A stretch of DNA of 64,000 bases from JAVKEN01 sp040221415 (GTDB taxonomy: Bacteria; Pseudomonadota; Alphaproteobacteria; Rickettsiales; JABSSG01), in NCBI GenBank assembly GCA_040221415.1, contig JAVKEN010000005.1:1-64000 (forward strand), in the 5' to 3' direction. How positions within the stretch are numbered: position 1 is the first letter of the stretch; the number at the start of each line of letters is the position of its first letter. A program made the position numbers and the translations under genes. The notes beneath the pieces were generated by a model. The model had not been told where the DNA came from. It made no database searches and saw only the letters and a list, made by a program, of their open reading frames with translations. Below are positions 41,241 through 50,548 of this stretch, piece after piece.

Positions 41241-42766
41241 GTGCAAAAATTTTAGATGTAATCCAAAATTTTTTGTGGCCAATTAAACGTCACGAGCTCA
41301 AAAAGTTCTTCCCAATGGCGTTCATGCTATTTTTTATTTTATTTAATTACTCAGTTTTAAGGGTTTTGAAGGACAGTTTAGTTATACCTGCTCTTGGAGC
41401 TGAGGCGGTCAGCTTTATCAAGTCGTATTTTGTTGTGCCTTGTGCTGTGGTATTCGCGCTATTATATGCAAAGATGACTAATTTAATGAATTTCAACAGA
41501 ATATTTTTTTCAATCAGCGCTTTCTACTTAGTATATTTTATATTTTTCGGTTTGGTTATATACCCCCATCAAGAGTTTTTTCATCCGTCTTCGTATTTAG
41601 TAAATAAACTCATTCATGAAAAATATGATCTGTACTTTTTTAGTATTGATATGGATCATTTTAAGTGGTTTATAATTATATTTGGTAAATGGTCGTTTGT
41701 ACTAAATTACATACTTGCTGAATTATGGGGATCATCAATGATCTTCTTATTATTTTGGCAGTTTGCAAATCAAACAGTCAAAACAGAGGAGGCCAAAAGA
41801 TTTTATCCAATGTTTGGTTTGATTGGTCATGCAGGTGCGCTTATATCTGGCTATTTGTTGAAATATTTTGCTCATAATAGCGTAACTAACTATTACTTTT
41901 TTGGTATGGTTTTTGATGATAGCTTTACGGCTTCAGTTTTAGTTAGTGCTTTTATTGCACTGCTTATGATTATCGCAATTTTCTACTATATTAATTATGT
42001 TGCTGAGAAGGAGACTGTGTATATTACAAAGGCCAAACGACCGGAAATGCTTAAGTCTAAATTGTCTATTAGAGAAAGTATCAAAGTTATAATGTCCTCA
42101 AAATATTTAGGATACATAGTGGTCTTAATTTTTTCTTATGGCATTGCTATTAATTTAGTAGAAGGTGTTTGGAAGGATAGAGCAAGAGCTCTTTATTCCA
42201 ATACTGTTGACTATGCAGGATTCTCTAGTGATGTGATTGTATATACTGGATATAGTGCAATGTTTTTTATGCTTGCGGGAGCAAACATATTTAAATATTT
42301 TGGTTGGCTGACAGCAGCACTCATTACACCAATTACAATATTTATCACGGGGATTCTTTTTTTCTTACTAGTTGTTTTCTCGGATACTATGTATGCGAAC
42401 GTAGCAGCTATGACGATAGTTAACCCATTGTTTCTGACTGTTTTTATTGGAACGATACAGAATGTATTATCAAAAGGTACGAAATACGCTCTGTTTGATT
42501 CAACAAAAGAGATGTCCTATATACCTTTAAATCAAGAGCTTAAAAGCAAAGGGAAGGCAGCTGTAGATGTGATAGGAGCGAGGTTTGCAAAGTCTGGTGG
42601 AGCGCATGTTCAGTCCTTGATATTTATGATATTTCCTTCTGCTACATATACCTCAATTGCTCCCTATTTAATGGTGGTCTTCTCAATTGTCATGATCATT
42701 TGGCTGTTAGATGTGAAGTTGCTTTATAAGGCCTATACTTTAAAGTTGTCTAAATCAAAGAGCTAA
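41237..42766 (+). CDS. Nucleotide translocase Tlc, copy 1
   Basis: A 509-residue ATP/ADP-translocase-family carrier (AAA family, not mitochondrial type) with about twelve helices. Four charged residues shown to matter in plastid NTT1 are kept: Lys45 in VLKDSLV, Glu162 in AELWGS, Glu in INLVEGVWK and Lys in SKGKAAVDV. It differs from copies 2 and 3 at FDSTKEM (FDPTKEM in both) and SGGAHVQ (SFGAF in both). Paralogues in this family carry ATP/ADP, other nucleotides or NAD, so substrate is not settled. It is coupled to pntB by ATGA. Confidence 0.93.
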   Translation: MSAKILDVIQNFLWPIKRHELKKFFPMAFMLFFILFNYSVLRVLKDSLVIPALGAEAVSFIKSYFVVPCAVVFALLYAKMTNLMNFNRIFFSISAFYLVYFIFFGLVIYPHQEFFHPSSYLVNKLIHEKYDLYFFSIDMDHFKWFIIIFGKWSFVLNYILAELWGSSMIFLLFWQFANQTVKTEEAKRFYPMFGLIGHAGALISGYLLKYFAHNSVTNYYFFGMVFDDSFTASVLVSAFIALLMIIAIFYYINYVAEKETVYITKAKRPEMLKSKLSIRESIKVIMSSKYLGYIVVLIFSYGIAINLVEGVWKDRARALYSNTVDYAGFSSDVIVYTGYSAMFFMLAGANIFKYFGWLTAALITPITIFITGILFFLLVVFSDTMYANVAAMTIVNPLFLTVFIGTIQNVLSKGTKYALFDSTKEMSYIPLNQELKSKGKAAVDVIGARFAKSGGAHVQSLIFMIFPSATYTSIAPYLMVVFSIVMIIWLLDVKLLYKAYTLKLSKSKS

Positions 42767-42838
42767 TATACCTGTTTGTTGTTGTTTTTTCTTGAATATA
42801 TTACTAACATTTAAGTGTAATATTTTATATAACAAAAC

Positions 42839-43375
42839 ATGATGTCTTTTATAAAGCACTCCAAATATTTTTTCTTTGTCAGGTTCCCTTTGATAATTTT
42901 AGTTCTTGTTCTTACGTTTAAATATATTTTCCCACAGACTGAGTTTGTTGCAACAAATCTTATAGAGCATAAAATAGGCAGCGTAGGATCTAGCGATGAC
43001 AATAAATTTTATAGTTCTGTTATGACCTTTATGGGTGCAATGGCTGCTATGCTGTACTTGTTATACATGATTCTTTATGATGAAATGAAACTTTGCAATA
43101 ACCATTACAGTATGTTGTCAATTAATAGGAGAAAAGTTGTAAGTTCATTTTTGATGATCTTATTCGGAATGTTTTGTTTCACTGTGGTCCATATAATGCC
43201 AACTGATCAAAGTACATTCATTGAAACTTTGGCGTATACTGGTTTGCTCCTAATGATATTAGCTTTTTGGTACATTGTGATTGCTGCGCTTAATCTCGCA
43301 TATATCAATTTAGATGCCGCTAAAACTTTGAAAAAAGAAATGAAGAGCTCTATTAAGATTAAAGTTTCAAAATAG
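42839..43375 (+). CDS. Unrecognised four-helix membrane protein in the tlc array
   Basis: A 178-residue protein I cannot assign. About four hydrophobic segments appear (near 11-30, 63-81, 98-118 and 130-153), with a basic N-terminus and a lysine-rich C-terminus (KKEMKSSIKIKVSK), suggesting both ends are cytoplasmic. No catalytic or binding motif is visible. It is 72 bases after copy 1 and 86 bases before copy 2, codon use resembles the neighbours, and it lies in the same direction. Its position suggests a link with nucleotide transport, but that is inference. Confidence 0.7.
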   Translation: MMSFIKHSKYFFFVRFPLIILVLVLTFKYIFPQTEFVATNLIEHKIGSVGSSDDNKFYSSVMTFMGAMAAMLYLLYMILYDEMKLCNNHYSMLSINRRKVVSSFLMILFGMFCFTVVHIMPTDQSTFIETLAYTGLLLMILAFWYIVIAALNLAYINLDAAKTLKKEMKSSIKIKVSK

Positions 43376-43439
43376 AAGTGCTTTCCAGTAAGTAAATCAC
43401 TTTGAATTTCTGTTGACTTATATATTGAAAAAGAATAAA

Positions 43440-43457
43440 AGTTTCCTTTTGGAAACT
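43440..43457 (+). promoter_or_regulatory. Hairpin covering the ribosome-binding region of tlc copy 2
   Basis: AGTTTCC (43440-43446), TTTT, GGAAACT (43451-43457) is a perfect 7-bp hairpin ending four bases before the ATG at 43462. The 3' arm contains the only GGA-type ribosome site. No T-run follows, so it is not a terminator. Confidence 0.5.
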
Positions 43458-43461
43458 CAAT

Positions 43462-44964
43462 ATGAATTCATTACTTCAGTTTCTATGGCCTATAGAAAAA
43501 AAGGAATTAAAAAAGTTCCTACCGATGGCCTTGATCTCATTTTTCACAATATTTAACTACAATGCTTTGCGTAGTGTGAAGGAAACTCTCGTAGTTCCAT
43601 CTATGGGAGCTGAATCAATTACTTTTATAAAGGTTTATTTAGTAACCCCTTCGGCTATATTACTATTTTTACTGTATGCCAAATTATCAAATCGCTTTTC
43701 TTTCAAAGCTATTTACTATCAAGTAGCATCTTTTTATGTAATGTTCTTTATTTTATTCGGATTTATATTACTGCCTAATGCATCTTATATTCATCCAAGC
43801 CAATTATCCATATCTCAGATTTCTGACAAAGAGGTGGACTTAATGTTGTTCAGTATAAATCTTAGTCATTTTAAGTGGTTTTTTACTCTTTATCAAAATT
43901 GGATGTTTGGGGTGTTTTATGTTTTGGCGGAGTTCTGGAATTCAACCATGACTCTACTTTTATTTTATCAGCTGGCTAACAAAATAACGCTGACTGATGA
44001 AGCAAAAAGATTTTATCCAATGTTCGCATTAGTTGGTAGTTTAGGAAATTTTGTTGCTGGAACAAGCATTAAAGTATTGCATGGCGCATTCTCTGAGAAT
44101 GGTTCTTTGTTGATGATACAGTCAATCATAGTAATGGCCGTGATTGCCACATTTTCTATTATGTTTTTGTTCCGATACATAAACGCAAATGTATTAACCA
44201 ATAAATCAATTCATGTTCCGAGGCCAAAGAACACAATAACTTCTAAGAAGAAAATTCCATTGAAAGAAAGCTTTAAAATAATCTTTTCATCTAAATATCT
44301 TGGAATGGTTGTGGTCCTAGTTATTTCCTATGGAGTAGCAATTAATTTATTAGAAGGTCCTTGGAAAGCTGAAGTTCGGAAAGTTTATCCAGGTAAAAAT
44401 GAATACTTGTATTTTATGGCTACTCTGAATCAAGCGAATGGTCTGATTTCAATGATTTTTATGTTAGTTGGCGCAACGATTCTTAAGAAGTATAGTTGGT
44501 TTACTGCTGCAATTATAACTCCTTTAATTATTTTTGTAACAGGCATTGCTTTTTTCTCGTTTGTTGTTTTTGGAGAATATATCAGTATATTGTTAGGTGC
44601 TTTCTTTATGATTAACCCTGCTTTTATTGCTGTGATTTTAGGAATGTCCCAGAACGTGTTGAGTAAATCTACAAAATACGCCTTGTTTGACCCTACTAAA
44701 GAAATGACGTATATCCCTATTGACGAAGAATTAAAAAGCAAAGGCAAAGCAGCAGTTGACGTTGTGGGAGCGCGTTTTGCGAAATCTTTTGGTGCATTTG
44801 TGCAATCAACGATTTTTATTCTATTCCCCGCCGCAACATATTCGAGCATTTCATGGTTCTTAATGATAATTTTTGCTATTGTTGCAATTATATGGATTTT
44901 AGATGTAAAGATTCTGAATAAAGAATATCTTCAGTATCTAAATCAAAACAAAGAAAAAGTTTAA
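43462..44964 (+). CDS. Nucleotide translocase Tlc, copy 2
   Basis: A 500-residue paralogue of copies 1 and 3 with about twelve helices. The four key charged residues remain ([35 protein letters not shown]), but the segment ELWGS of the other copies reads EFWNS and KDS reads KET, pointing to substrate drift. FDPTKEM is intact. It is preceded by the hairpin at 43440-43457 and may have its own control. Confidence 0.93.
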   Translation: MNSLLQFLWPIEKKELKKFLPMALISFFTIFNYNALRSVKETLVVPSMGAESITFIKVYLVTPSAILLFLLYAKLSNRFSFKAIYYQVASFYVMFFILFGFILLPNASYIHPSQLSISQISDKEVDLMLFSINLSHFKWFFTLYQNWMFGVFYVLAEFWNSTMTLLLFYQLANKITLTDEAKRFYPMFALVGSLGNFVAGTSIKVLHGAFSENGSLLMIQSIIVMAVIATFSIMFLFRYINANVLTNKSIHVPRPKNTITSKKKIPLKESFKIIFSSKYLGMVVVLVISYGVAINLLEGPWKAEVRKVYPGKNEYLYFMATLNQANGLISMIFMLVGATILKKYSWFTAAIITPLIIFVTGIAFFSFVVFGEYISILLGAFFMINPAFIAVILGMSQNVLSKSTKYALFDPTKEMTYIPIDEELKSKGKAAVDVVGARFAKSFGAFVQSTIFILFPAATYSSISWFLMIIFAIVAIIWILDVKILNKEYLQYLNQNKEKV

Positions 44965-44979
44965 TCTTCTATTTTAAAA

Positions 44980-46497
44980 ATGAGTTTTTTTAATAGTGCA
45001 AAGCAATTTTTATGGCCTATAGAAAGGTGGGAATTGAAGAAATTCTTGCCAATGACCTTTATGATGTTTTGTATTTTATTTAACTATAATGCTCTGAGAT
45101 CTATAAAAGATAGTTTGGTGGTGCCAAACATAGGAGCAGAAGCAATTAATTTCATAAAGTTTTATTGTGTTGTGCCGACTGCCATAATTTTTATGGTGGT
45201 TTACGCGAAGATGACCAATGTGATGAGAGCACCAAAAATATTTTATATTTTATGTATGTTTTTTTTGGCCTTTTTTCTTCTTTTTGCATTTGTTTTTTAT
45301 CCAAATCAAGAATTCTTTCATCCTGATCAATCAAAAATTTCCTCTTTAGAGAACTCTAAAATAAATTTCATGCTATTTAGTATTGATGCAGCTCATTTTA
45401 AGTGGTTCTTAAGAATATATTCTAAATGGACGTATGCTTTGTTTTATATTATTGCTGAATTGTGGGGATCGGCGATGTTGATGCTTTCGTTCTGGCAGTT
45501 TGCAAATCACATTACTAGCACTTCACAGGCAAAAAGATTTTACCCAATGTTTGGCTTCTTAGGTAATATAGCCCTTATCATTGCTGGTGGAGTCATAAAG
45601 TATCTAGCTGTTATTCAGAAAAATATGTCTGGCATTAACGTGATTTCTGATTCTGGTATGATGATTAAAACCATGCTTACTTTTATGAGTTTGTCTATAA
45701 TTGTTATTATGTGGCTGTACAATTACATGCAGGTTGAAGTTCTTACTGATTCAAAGTATTTCTCTAAACCTAGAAAGAAAACAAAGCCAAAACTATCAAT
45801 TGTTGAGAGTTTCAAAGTTATTTTTTCATCTAAATATTTAGGATATATAGTTGTTCTTGTGTTTTGCTATGGCATGTCAATAAATCTTGTTGAGGGGCCG
45901 TGGAAAAGTAAGGTTAGAGAGCTTTATCCAAATACAAATGACTATGCTTATTTTATGGGAAGTCTAAATCAGTATACTGGTTTGGCTTCAATGATATTTA
46001 TGATAATAGGAGCTAATTTCCTGAGAAGGTTTAGTTGGTCTAAGGGTGCAATAATAACTCCTTTAATTATCTTTTTTACTGGTTTAGGATTCTTCAGCTT
46101 TGTTGTGTTTGATGAGTTGGTTTTTAGCTATGTGGCAATTTTCATGATGATAAATCCTGTTTTTATTGCGGTGTATATAGGCACTATACAGAATGTTCTT
46201 TCAAAAGGCATAAAATATGCATTCTTTGATCCAACAAAGGAGATGGCATATATTCCGATAGATGATGAGTTAAAGACTAAGGGTAAAGCAGCGGTTGATG
46301 TCGTAGGGGCCAGATTAGCAAAATCTTTTGGGGCATTTATTCAAGCTTCAATATTTAGTGTATTTCCATCAGCAAACTACAATGAGATTACGCCATATTT
46401 AATGGTTGTTTTTGTAATTATTTGTTTTGTATGGTTGTTAGATGTAAATTTCTTAAACAGAGAATATAAAAAAAGTTTGAAGTTAGAGGGAAATTAG
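44980..46497 (+). CDS. Nucleotide translocase Tlc, copy 3
   Basis: A 505-residue carrier closest in key motifs to the plastid and classical bacterial ATP/ADP exchangers: SIKDSLVVP, IIAELWGS, INLVEGPWKSK, FDPTKEMAYIP and [11 protein letters not shown]. About twelve helices. It starts 15 bases after copy 2 and is followed one base later by the CPBP-type gene, so copies 2 and 3 and that gene are probably co-transcribed. An ATP/ADP exchange role is plausible but not proven. Confidence 0.93.
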   Translation: MSFFNSAKQFLWPIERWELKKFLPMTFMMFCILFNYNALRSIKDSLVVPNIGAEAINFIKFYCVVPTAIIFMVVYAKMTNVMRAPKIFYILCMFFLAFFLLFAFVFYPNQEFFHPDQSKISSLENSKINFMLFSIDAAHFKWFLRIYSKWTYALFYIIAELWGSAMLMLSFWQFANHITSTSQAKRFYPMFGFLGNIALIIAGGVIKYLAVIQKNMSGINVISDSGMMIKTMLTFMSLSIIVIMWLYNYMQVEVLTDSKYFSKPRKKTKPKLSIVESFKVIFSSKYLGYIVVLVFCYGMSINLVEGPWKSKVRELYPNTNDYAYFMGSLNQYTGLASMIFMIIGANFLRRFSWSKGAIITPLIIFFTGLGFFSFVVFDELVFSYVAIFMMINPVFIAVYIGTIQNVLSKGIKYAFFDPTKEMAYIPIDDELKTKGKAAVDVVGARLAKSFGAFIQASIFSVFPSANYNEITPYLMVVFVIICFVWLLDVNFLNREYKKSLKLEGN

Positions 46498-46498
46498 A

Positions 46499-47362
46499 AT
46501 GGAGTTATTAATTACAAATTACAGTTTTATTTTAATTACATTCTCTGTCATTTTAAGGCTATTTAATAAATTCAAGAAGCTATCCATTATTTCATACGCT
46601 TGTGCCTTGGGTGTTGCTTTGGGGCAGAACTATATTGAACCCATTGGCTTTGCGTATATTCTGACTGCCGTTGCAGCAATCATTTTATTTTATAAAAAAA
46701 ACAATCATCTATACATTAAAGTTGCTGCATTTTTTTTCATAGCTATCTTTGGTTATAACCTTCTAGCACACCAGCTTCCAGGATTTAATAATATTCAGCT
46801 TTTGTATGAAAAACTTTCTCCTGACTCAGAGTATTACAGTCTATGGCTAAATTATGACTCTACTTTTTTTGCTAGCTTTATTTTTATTAAGGCATACAAG
46901 CCGATAGGTTTAAAAAAGCATTTCAAAGTAATTTTTCAAGGAGTAGCTTATGGTGCAGTAATTTCGCTGATATTGAGTTTTATATGCTTACATTATGGCA
47001 TCATAAGGCTTGATACCACAGTCCCCGACATCATTTGGTTGTGGTTATGGATTGTATCTTTATATGCAATATTTTCCGAAAGTTTTTACAGGATGTTTTT
47101 TATTGATTTTATAAGAGAAATTTGTCCAGGATCATTATCCTGGCTATTTGTCACAATAATAACTTCCTCTTTCTTATTTGCATATAGTCACTCTTGGGCT
47201 GGATCGTTGTACGTCTATGCTTCCTTTTTAGCTGGTGTGGTGTATTGTGTTTCTTATATTAAATCTGGATATAGAGTGGAGTCTTCGTCAGTAACTCATA
47301 TAATGGTAAATGTTTTACATTTTATATTTTTTACATACCCGTTTTATATTCAAACCAGTTAA
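46499..47362 (+). CDS. CPBP-family (CAAX protease-like) membrane protein, first motif incomplete
   Basis: A 287-residue protein with about seven or eight helices. In the last third the CPBP/Rce1 motifs can be traced: SESFYR (193-198) in place of EExxxR, FAYSH with His231, and HIMVN with His267 and Asn271. The first glutamate of motif 1 is Ser193, so proteolytic activity is doubtful, although Glu194 remains. Many bacterial CPBP proteins act in immunity or envelope processes. It follows tlc copy 3 by one base. Confidence 0.72.
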   Translation: MELLITNYSFILITFSVILRLFNKFKKLSIISYACALGVALGQNYIEPIGFAYILTAVAAIILFYKKNNHLYIKVAAFFFIAIFGYNLLAHQLPGFNNIQLLYEKLSPDSEYYSLWLNYDSTFFASFIFIKAYKPIGLKKHFKVIFQGVAYGAVISLILSFICLHYGIIRLDTTVPDIIWLWLWIVSLYAIFSESFYRMFFIDFIREICPGSLSWLFVTIITSSFLFAYSHSWAGSLYVYASFLAGVVYCVSYIKSGYRVESSSVTHIMVNVLHFIFFTYPFYIQTS

Positions 47363-47378
47363 GTAATTTGAATTTACA

Positions 47379-48584
47379 ATGTCCATTATTGTACAAAAAT
47401 TTGGTGGCACATCTGTTGGTAACATTGAAAGAATAAATAATGTTGCTGACATAATTATTACTGAAAAAAACAAAGGTAATCAGGTCATTGTAGTTGTATC
47501 AGCCATGGCAACAGTGACTAATAGCCTTGCCTCTCTGGTAAAGGAGAATTTCAAAGTTGAATCACAAAATGGCTTGGCAGAGATTGACTCTATTTTATCT
47601 TCAGGCGAGCAAGTTTCATCTGCACTTCTAGCTCTTGCTCTTCAAGAAAAAGGATATTCAGCACGATCATATCTTGGTTGGCAAATACCCATAGAGACTG
47701 ATTCAAAATATGGTTGTGCAAGAATAAAAAGCATCAATACAAAAATATTTGATGAAAAAGAGATACCTATAGTTTCTGGTTTTCAGGGAATAAATAGCGA
47801 CGGGAGAATAACAACGTTGGGAAGAGGTGGATCTGACACAACAGCAGCTGCAATTGCCGCTGCTATAAAAGCAGATAGATGTGATATATACACTGATGTG
47901 GAGGGTATTTTTACATGTGACCCGAGGATTGTAAAAAATGCTAAAAAACTAGATCGAATATCTTATGAAGAAACCTTAGAAATTGCTTCGCTGGGCGCAA
48001 AAGTCTTGCAGATAAGGTCGGTAGAGATAGCAATGAATTATAATATTCCTTTAAAAGTATTATCTAGTTTTAATAAGGATAGTGGAACAATGTTAACTAC
48101 AGAGGACAAACAAATGGAGAAAAGAATAATTACTGCGGTGACTTATACTAGGAATGAAGCCAGAATTAATATAAGTGGTGTTCCAGTGACAAAAGGTGCG
48201 GTCAGCATTTTTGATCATTTGGAGGATATCAATATTGATACTATAGTGCAGAATATGCACTCAGACGGAGAGAGCTTGAATGTAACTTTCACAGTTCCTG
48301 GAGATGAGCTTTCAAAAACGGTTGAAAGATTAAAAAAGAATAAAAATAAAATTTTATATAAAAGTCTAGTAAGTGAAGAAAACCTAGCTAAGGTTTCTGT
48401 TGTTGGTGTCGGAATGAAGAGCCAAGCTGGCGTAGCAAGGGACATGTTTAAAGCTTTATTTGAGAAATCAATTGATATTAAGGTGATATCTACATCGGAA
48501 ATTAAAATTAGTGTTATTATTCCAGAGGAATATTTGGAATTAGCAGTCAGAACTTTACACTCAAAATTTGAATTAGAGAAATAA
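47379..48584 (+). CDS. lysC: Aspartate kinase
   Basis: Phosphorylates aspartate, the entry to the diaminopimelate, lysine, threonine and methionine pathways. The kinase domain begins IVQKFGGTSVGN and has VSAMA, GRGGSDTTAAAIAAA and YTDVEGIFTCDPR. Two ACT domains follow (about 265-401) for feedback control. The 401-residue length is typical of the single-function lysC enzyme. DapA at 16.6 kb is a later step in the same path. Confidence 0.97.
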   Translation: MSIIVQKFGGTSVGNIERINNVADIIITEKNKGNQVIVVVSAMATVTNSLASLVKENFKVESQNGLAEIDSILSSGEQVSSALLALALQEKGYSARSYLGWQIPIETDSKYGCARIKSINTKIFDEKEIPIVSGFQGINSDGRITTLGRGGSDTTAAAIAAAIKADRCDIYTDVEGIFTCDPRIVKNAKKLDRISYEETLEIASLGAKVLQIRSVEIAMNYNIPLKVLSSFNKDSGTMLTTEDKQMEKRIITAVTYTRNEARINISGVPVTKGAVSIFDHLEDINIDTIVQNMHSDGESLNVTFTVPGDELSKTVERLKKNKNKILYKSLVSEENLAKVSVVGVGMKSQAGVARDMFKALFEKSIDIKVISTSEIKISVIIPEEYLELAVRTLHSKFELEK

Positions 48585-48585
48585 A

Positions 48586-49581
48586 ATGAAATTAGAAAAG
48601 CTATGGAAGAAAGGAACAGATTTTTTAGGTAGTAAATATGCTATTTTAGGGGGAGCTATGTCATGGGTCTCTGAGCATAACTTAGTTTCTGCAATTTCTA
48701 ACGCTGGAGGTTTTGGTGTTATCGCGTGCGGATCGATGAATCCCGATATGCTAGAAAGTGAAATTAAGAAAACTCAATCCAAAACTAAGAAGCCCTTCGG
48801 CGTTAATCTTATAACTATGCACCCTCAATTAAGTGATTTAATTGAGGTTACGATTAAGTTGGGTGTTACGCATGTGGTTCTAGCAGGGGGGCTTCCTAAG
48901 GCTGAACATATAAAGAAGTTGAAAGATCATAATATTAAGGTTGTTTGCTTTGCTCCTGCTGCAGTAATTGCAAAAAGACTTATTCGCAATGGAGTTGATG
49001 CCATTGTGATTGAGGGGATGGAGGCTGGTGGTCACATCGGCCCTGTGTCAACTTCTGTCCTAGCACAAGAAATTTTGCCTGAATTTAGGAATATACCTGT
49101 ATTTATAGCTGGAGGTATTGGAAGAGGAGAAGCGATTACTCAGTATTTAAGACAAGGAGCTGCTGGTTGTCAGTTAGGAACGCGTTTTGTATGCGCAGAA
49201 GAATGTATCGCGCATGAAAACTTTAAAAATTTATTTATAAAGTCTAACGCAAGAGATGCAACTGTTTCAGTGCAGGTGGATCCTAATTTTCCTGTGATCC
49301 CGGTGCGTGCAATTGAAAATGATGCGTCAAAAAGATTCATGGAATATCAGATAGAGACAATTAAAAGATATCAGTCTGGAGTGGTATCAAAAGAAGAAGC
49401 TCAGTTAGAGATAGAACATTTCTGGGCTGGAGCATTGAGGAAGGCTGTTATTGATGGAGATGTTACTAACGGTTCTGTGATGGCGGGTCAGAGTGTTGGA
49501 CTGGTCAAAAAAATACAACCAGTACAAGACATTATTGAAGAATTGGTATCTCAAGCTAGAGCTTCATTAAACGATGAATAG
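48586..49581 (+). CDS. FMN-dependent nitronate monooxygenase / FabK-like oxidoreductase
   Basis: A 331-residue TIM-barrel flavoprotein of the NMO/FabK group: GGAMSWVSEHNLVSAISNAGGFGVI at its start region, PFGVNLI, GMEAGGHIG, VFIAGGIGRGEAI and GAAGCQLGTRFV for FMN phosphate binding. Family members either oxidise nitronates or reduce enoyl-ACP in fatty-acid synthesis. Sequence alone does not decide which; it matters whether fabI exists elsewhere. It lies between lysC (two bases) and the M23 lipoprotein (eight-base overlap). Confidence 0.88.
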   Translation: MKLEKLWKKGTDFLGSKYAILGGAMSWVSEHNLVSAISNAGGFGVIACGSMNPDMLESEIKKTQSKTKKPFGVNLITMHPQLSDLIEVTIKLGVTHVVLAGGLPKAEHIKKLKDHNIKVVCFAPAAVIAKRLIRNGVDAIVIEGMEAGGHIGPVSTSVLAQEILPEFRNIPVFIAGGIGRGEAITQYLRQGAAGCQLGTRFVCAEECIAHENFKNLFIKSNARDATVSVQVDPNFPVIPVRAIENDASKRFMEYQIETIKRYQSGVVSKEEAQLEIEHFWAGALRKAVIDGDVTNGSVMAGQSVGLVKKIQPVQDIIEELVSQARASLNDE

Positions 49582-50548
49582 AATCTTAAGTCTCTTATTG
49601 ATTCTTGTTGTATCGAGTTGTGAAACTAGTCTGAATCAGAAAGCTGTTGTTTCGTACAAGAATAATGTAATAGTTGGTCAGAAAAATGTAGGAAATATTG
49701 AGTCAAAGGTAGCGACTATTACTCAAAAAAAATATGATGGGCATACAATATTTTCTCTTGATTTATTAAATGTAGATAGTAAAAGGAATAAGTATCTATA
49801 TAAAGTCCCATACGTTTCTCGTTCTCAGTATTTTTTAAGAACTCTGTTAAACTCTCCTTCAACTAAAAATTACTACAAAAACTCATATATAAAAAACATC
49901 ACCAAGCAATCATCTGATAAAAAGAGGATGATTAAAAGTTTAGGTGTACATACATCAAAAAAAATTCGTGAACTGCAGATTTTTACTAGAAGAATACATA
50001 AAAGAATGAATCTTCACAGAATCAGACACTCAAATCCAATGAGACAAACAATTGCAAAAATGGATCAATATCTAACTAAAGCTAGAGCAGGATTAAATAA
50101 ACTTTCTTTAGATCAAAAACTTTTAATATTAAGAAAAACACTTACTATTTTAGAAAATATCCCTGCAGCAGTTCCACTTGAGAATTTTCGAGTATCATCT
50201 AGATTCAAGGTTCGATGGCATCCTATACAAAGAAAACGGGTTATGCATAAAGGAATAGATTTGGTCGGTAAGAAGAGAGCCCCGGTTCTTGCGACTGCGA
50301 ACGGTGTAGTTTCGTTTGCAGGAAGGCAATCTGGTTATGGAAAAACAATTATTATTGAACATAGCAATACCTCCTCAACCTTGTACGCTCATTTGAATAC
50401 CATATTAGTATCTAAAGGGGAGAGGGTAAGACTAGGTGAAAAAATTGCTATACAGGGTAATACAGGAAGTAGTACAAACGACCATTTGCATTATGAAACC
50501 AGGTTAAAAAATCAGCAAGTGAATCCAGAAATATTCACTGCTTTTTAA
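49574..50548 (+). CDS. M23-family peptidase, predicted lipoprotein
   Basis: A LytM/M23 endopeptidase-type protein of 324 residues. The lipobox VVSSC places the lipidated cysteine at 16. A basic helical region (about 85-195) leads to the M23 domain, which keeps the zinc ligands His225 and Asp229 (HKGIDL) and His306 in HLH (304-306), so it should be active on peptidoglycan cross-bridges. NlpD-type proteins have a similar plan, but no LysM is evident here. It overlaps convergent pabC by four bases. Confidence 0.9.
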   Translation: MNRILSLLLILVVSSCETSLNQKAVVSYKNNVIVGQKNVGNIESKVATITQKKYDGHTIFSLDLLNVDSKRNKYLYKVPYVSRSQYFLRTLLNSPSTKNYYKNSYIKNITKQSSDKKRMIKSLGVHTSKKIRELQIFTRRIHKRMNLHRIRHSNPMRQTIAKMDQYLTKARAGLNKLSLDQKLLILRKTLTILENIPAAVPLENFRVSSRFKVRWHPIQRKRVMHKGIDLVGKKRAPVLATANGVVSFAGRQSGYGKTIIIEHSNTSSTLYAHLNTILVSKGERVRLGEKIAIQGNTGSSTNDHLHYETRLKNQQVNPEIFTAF

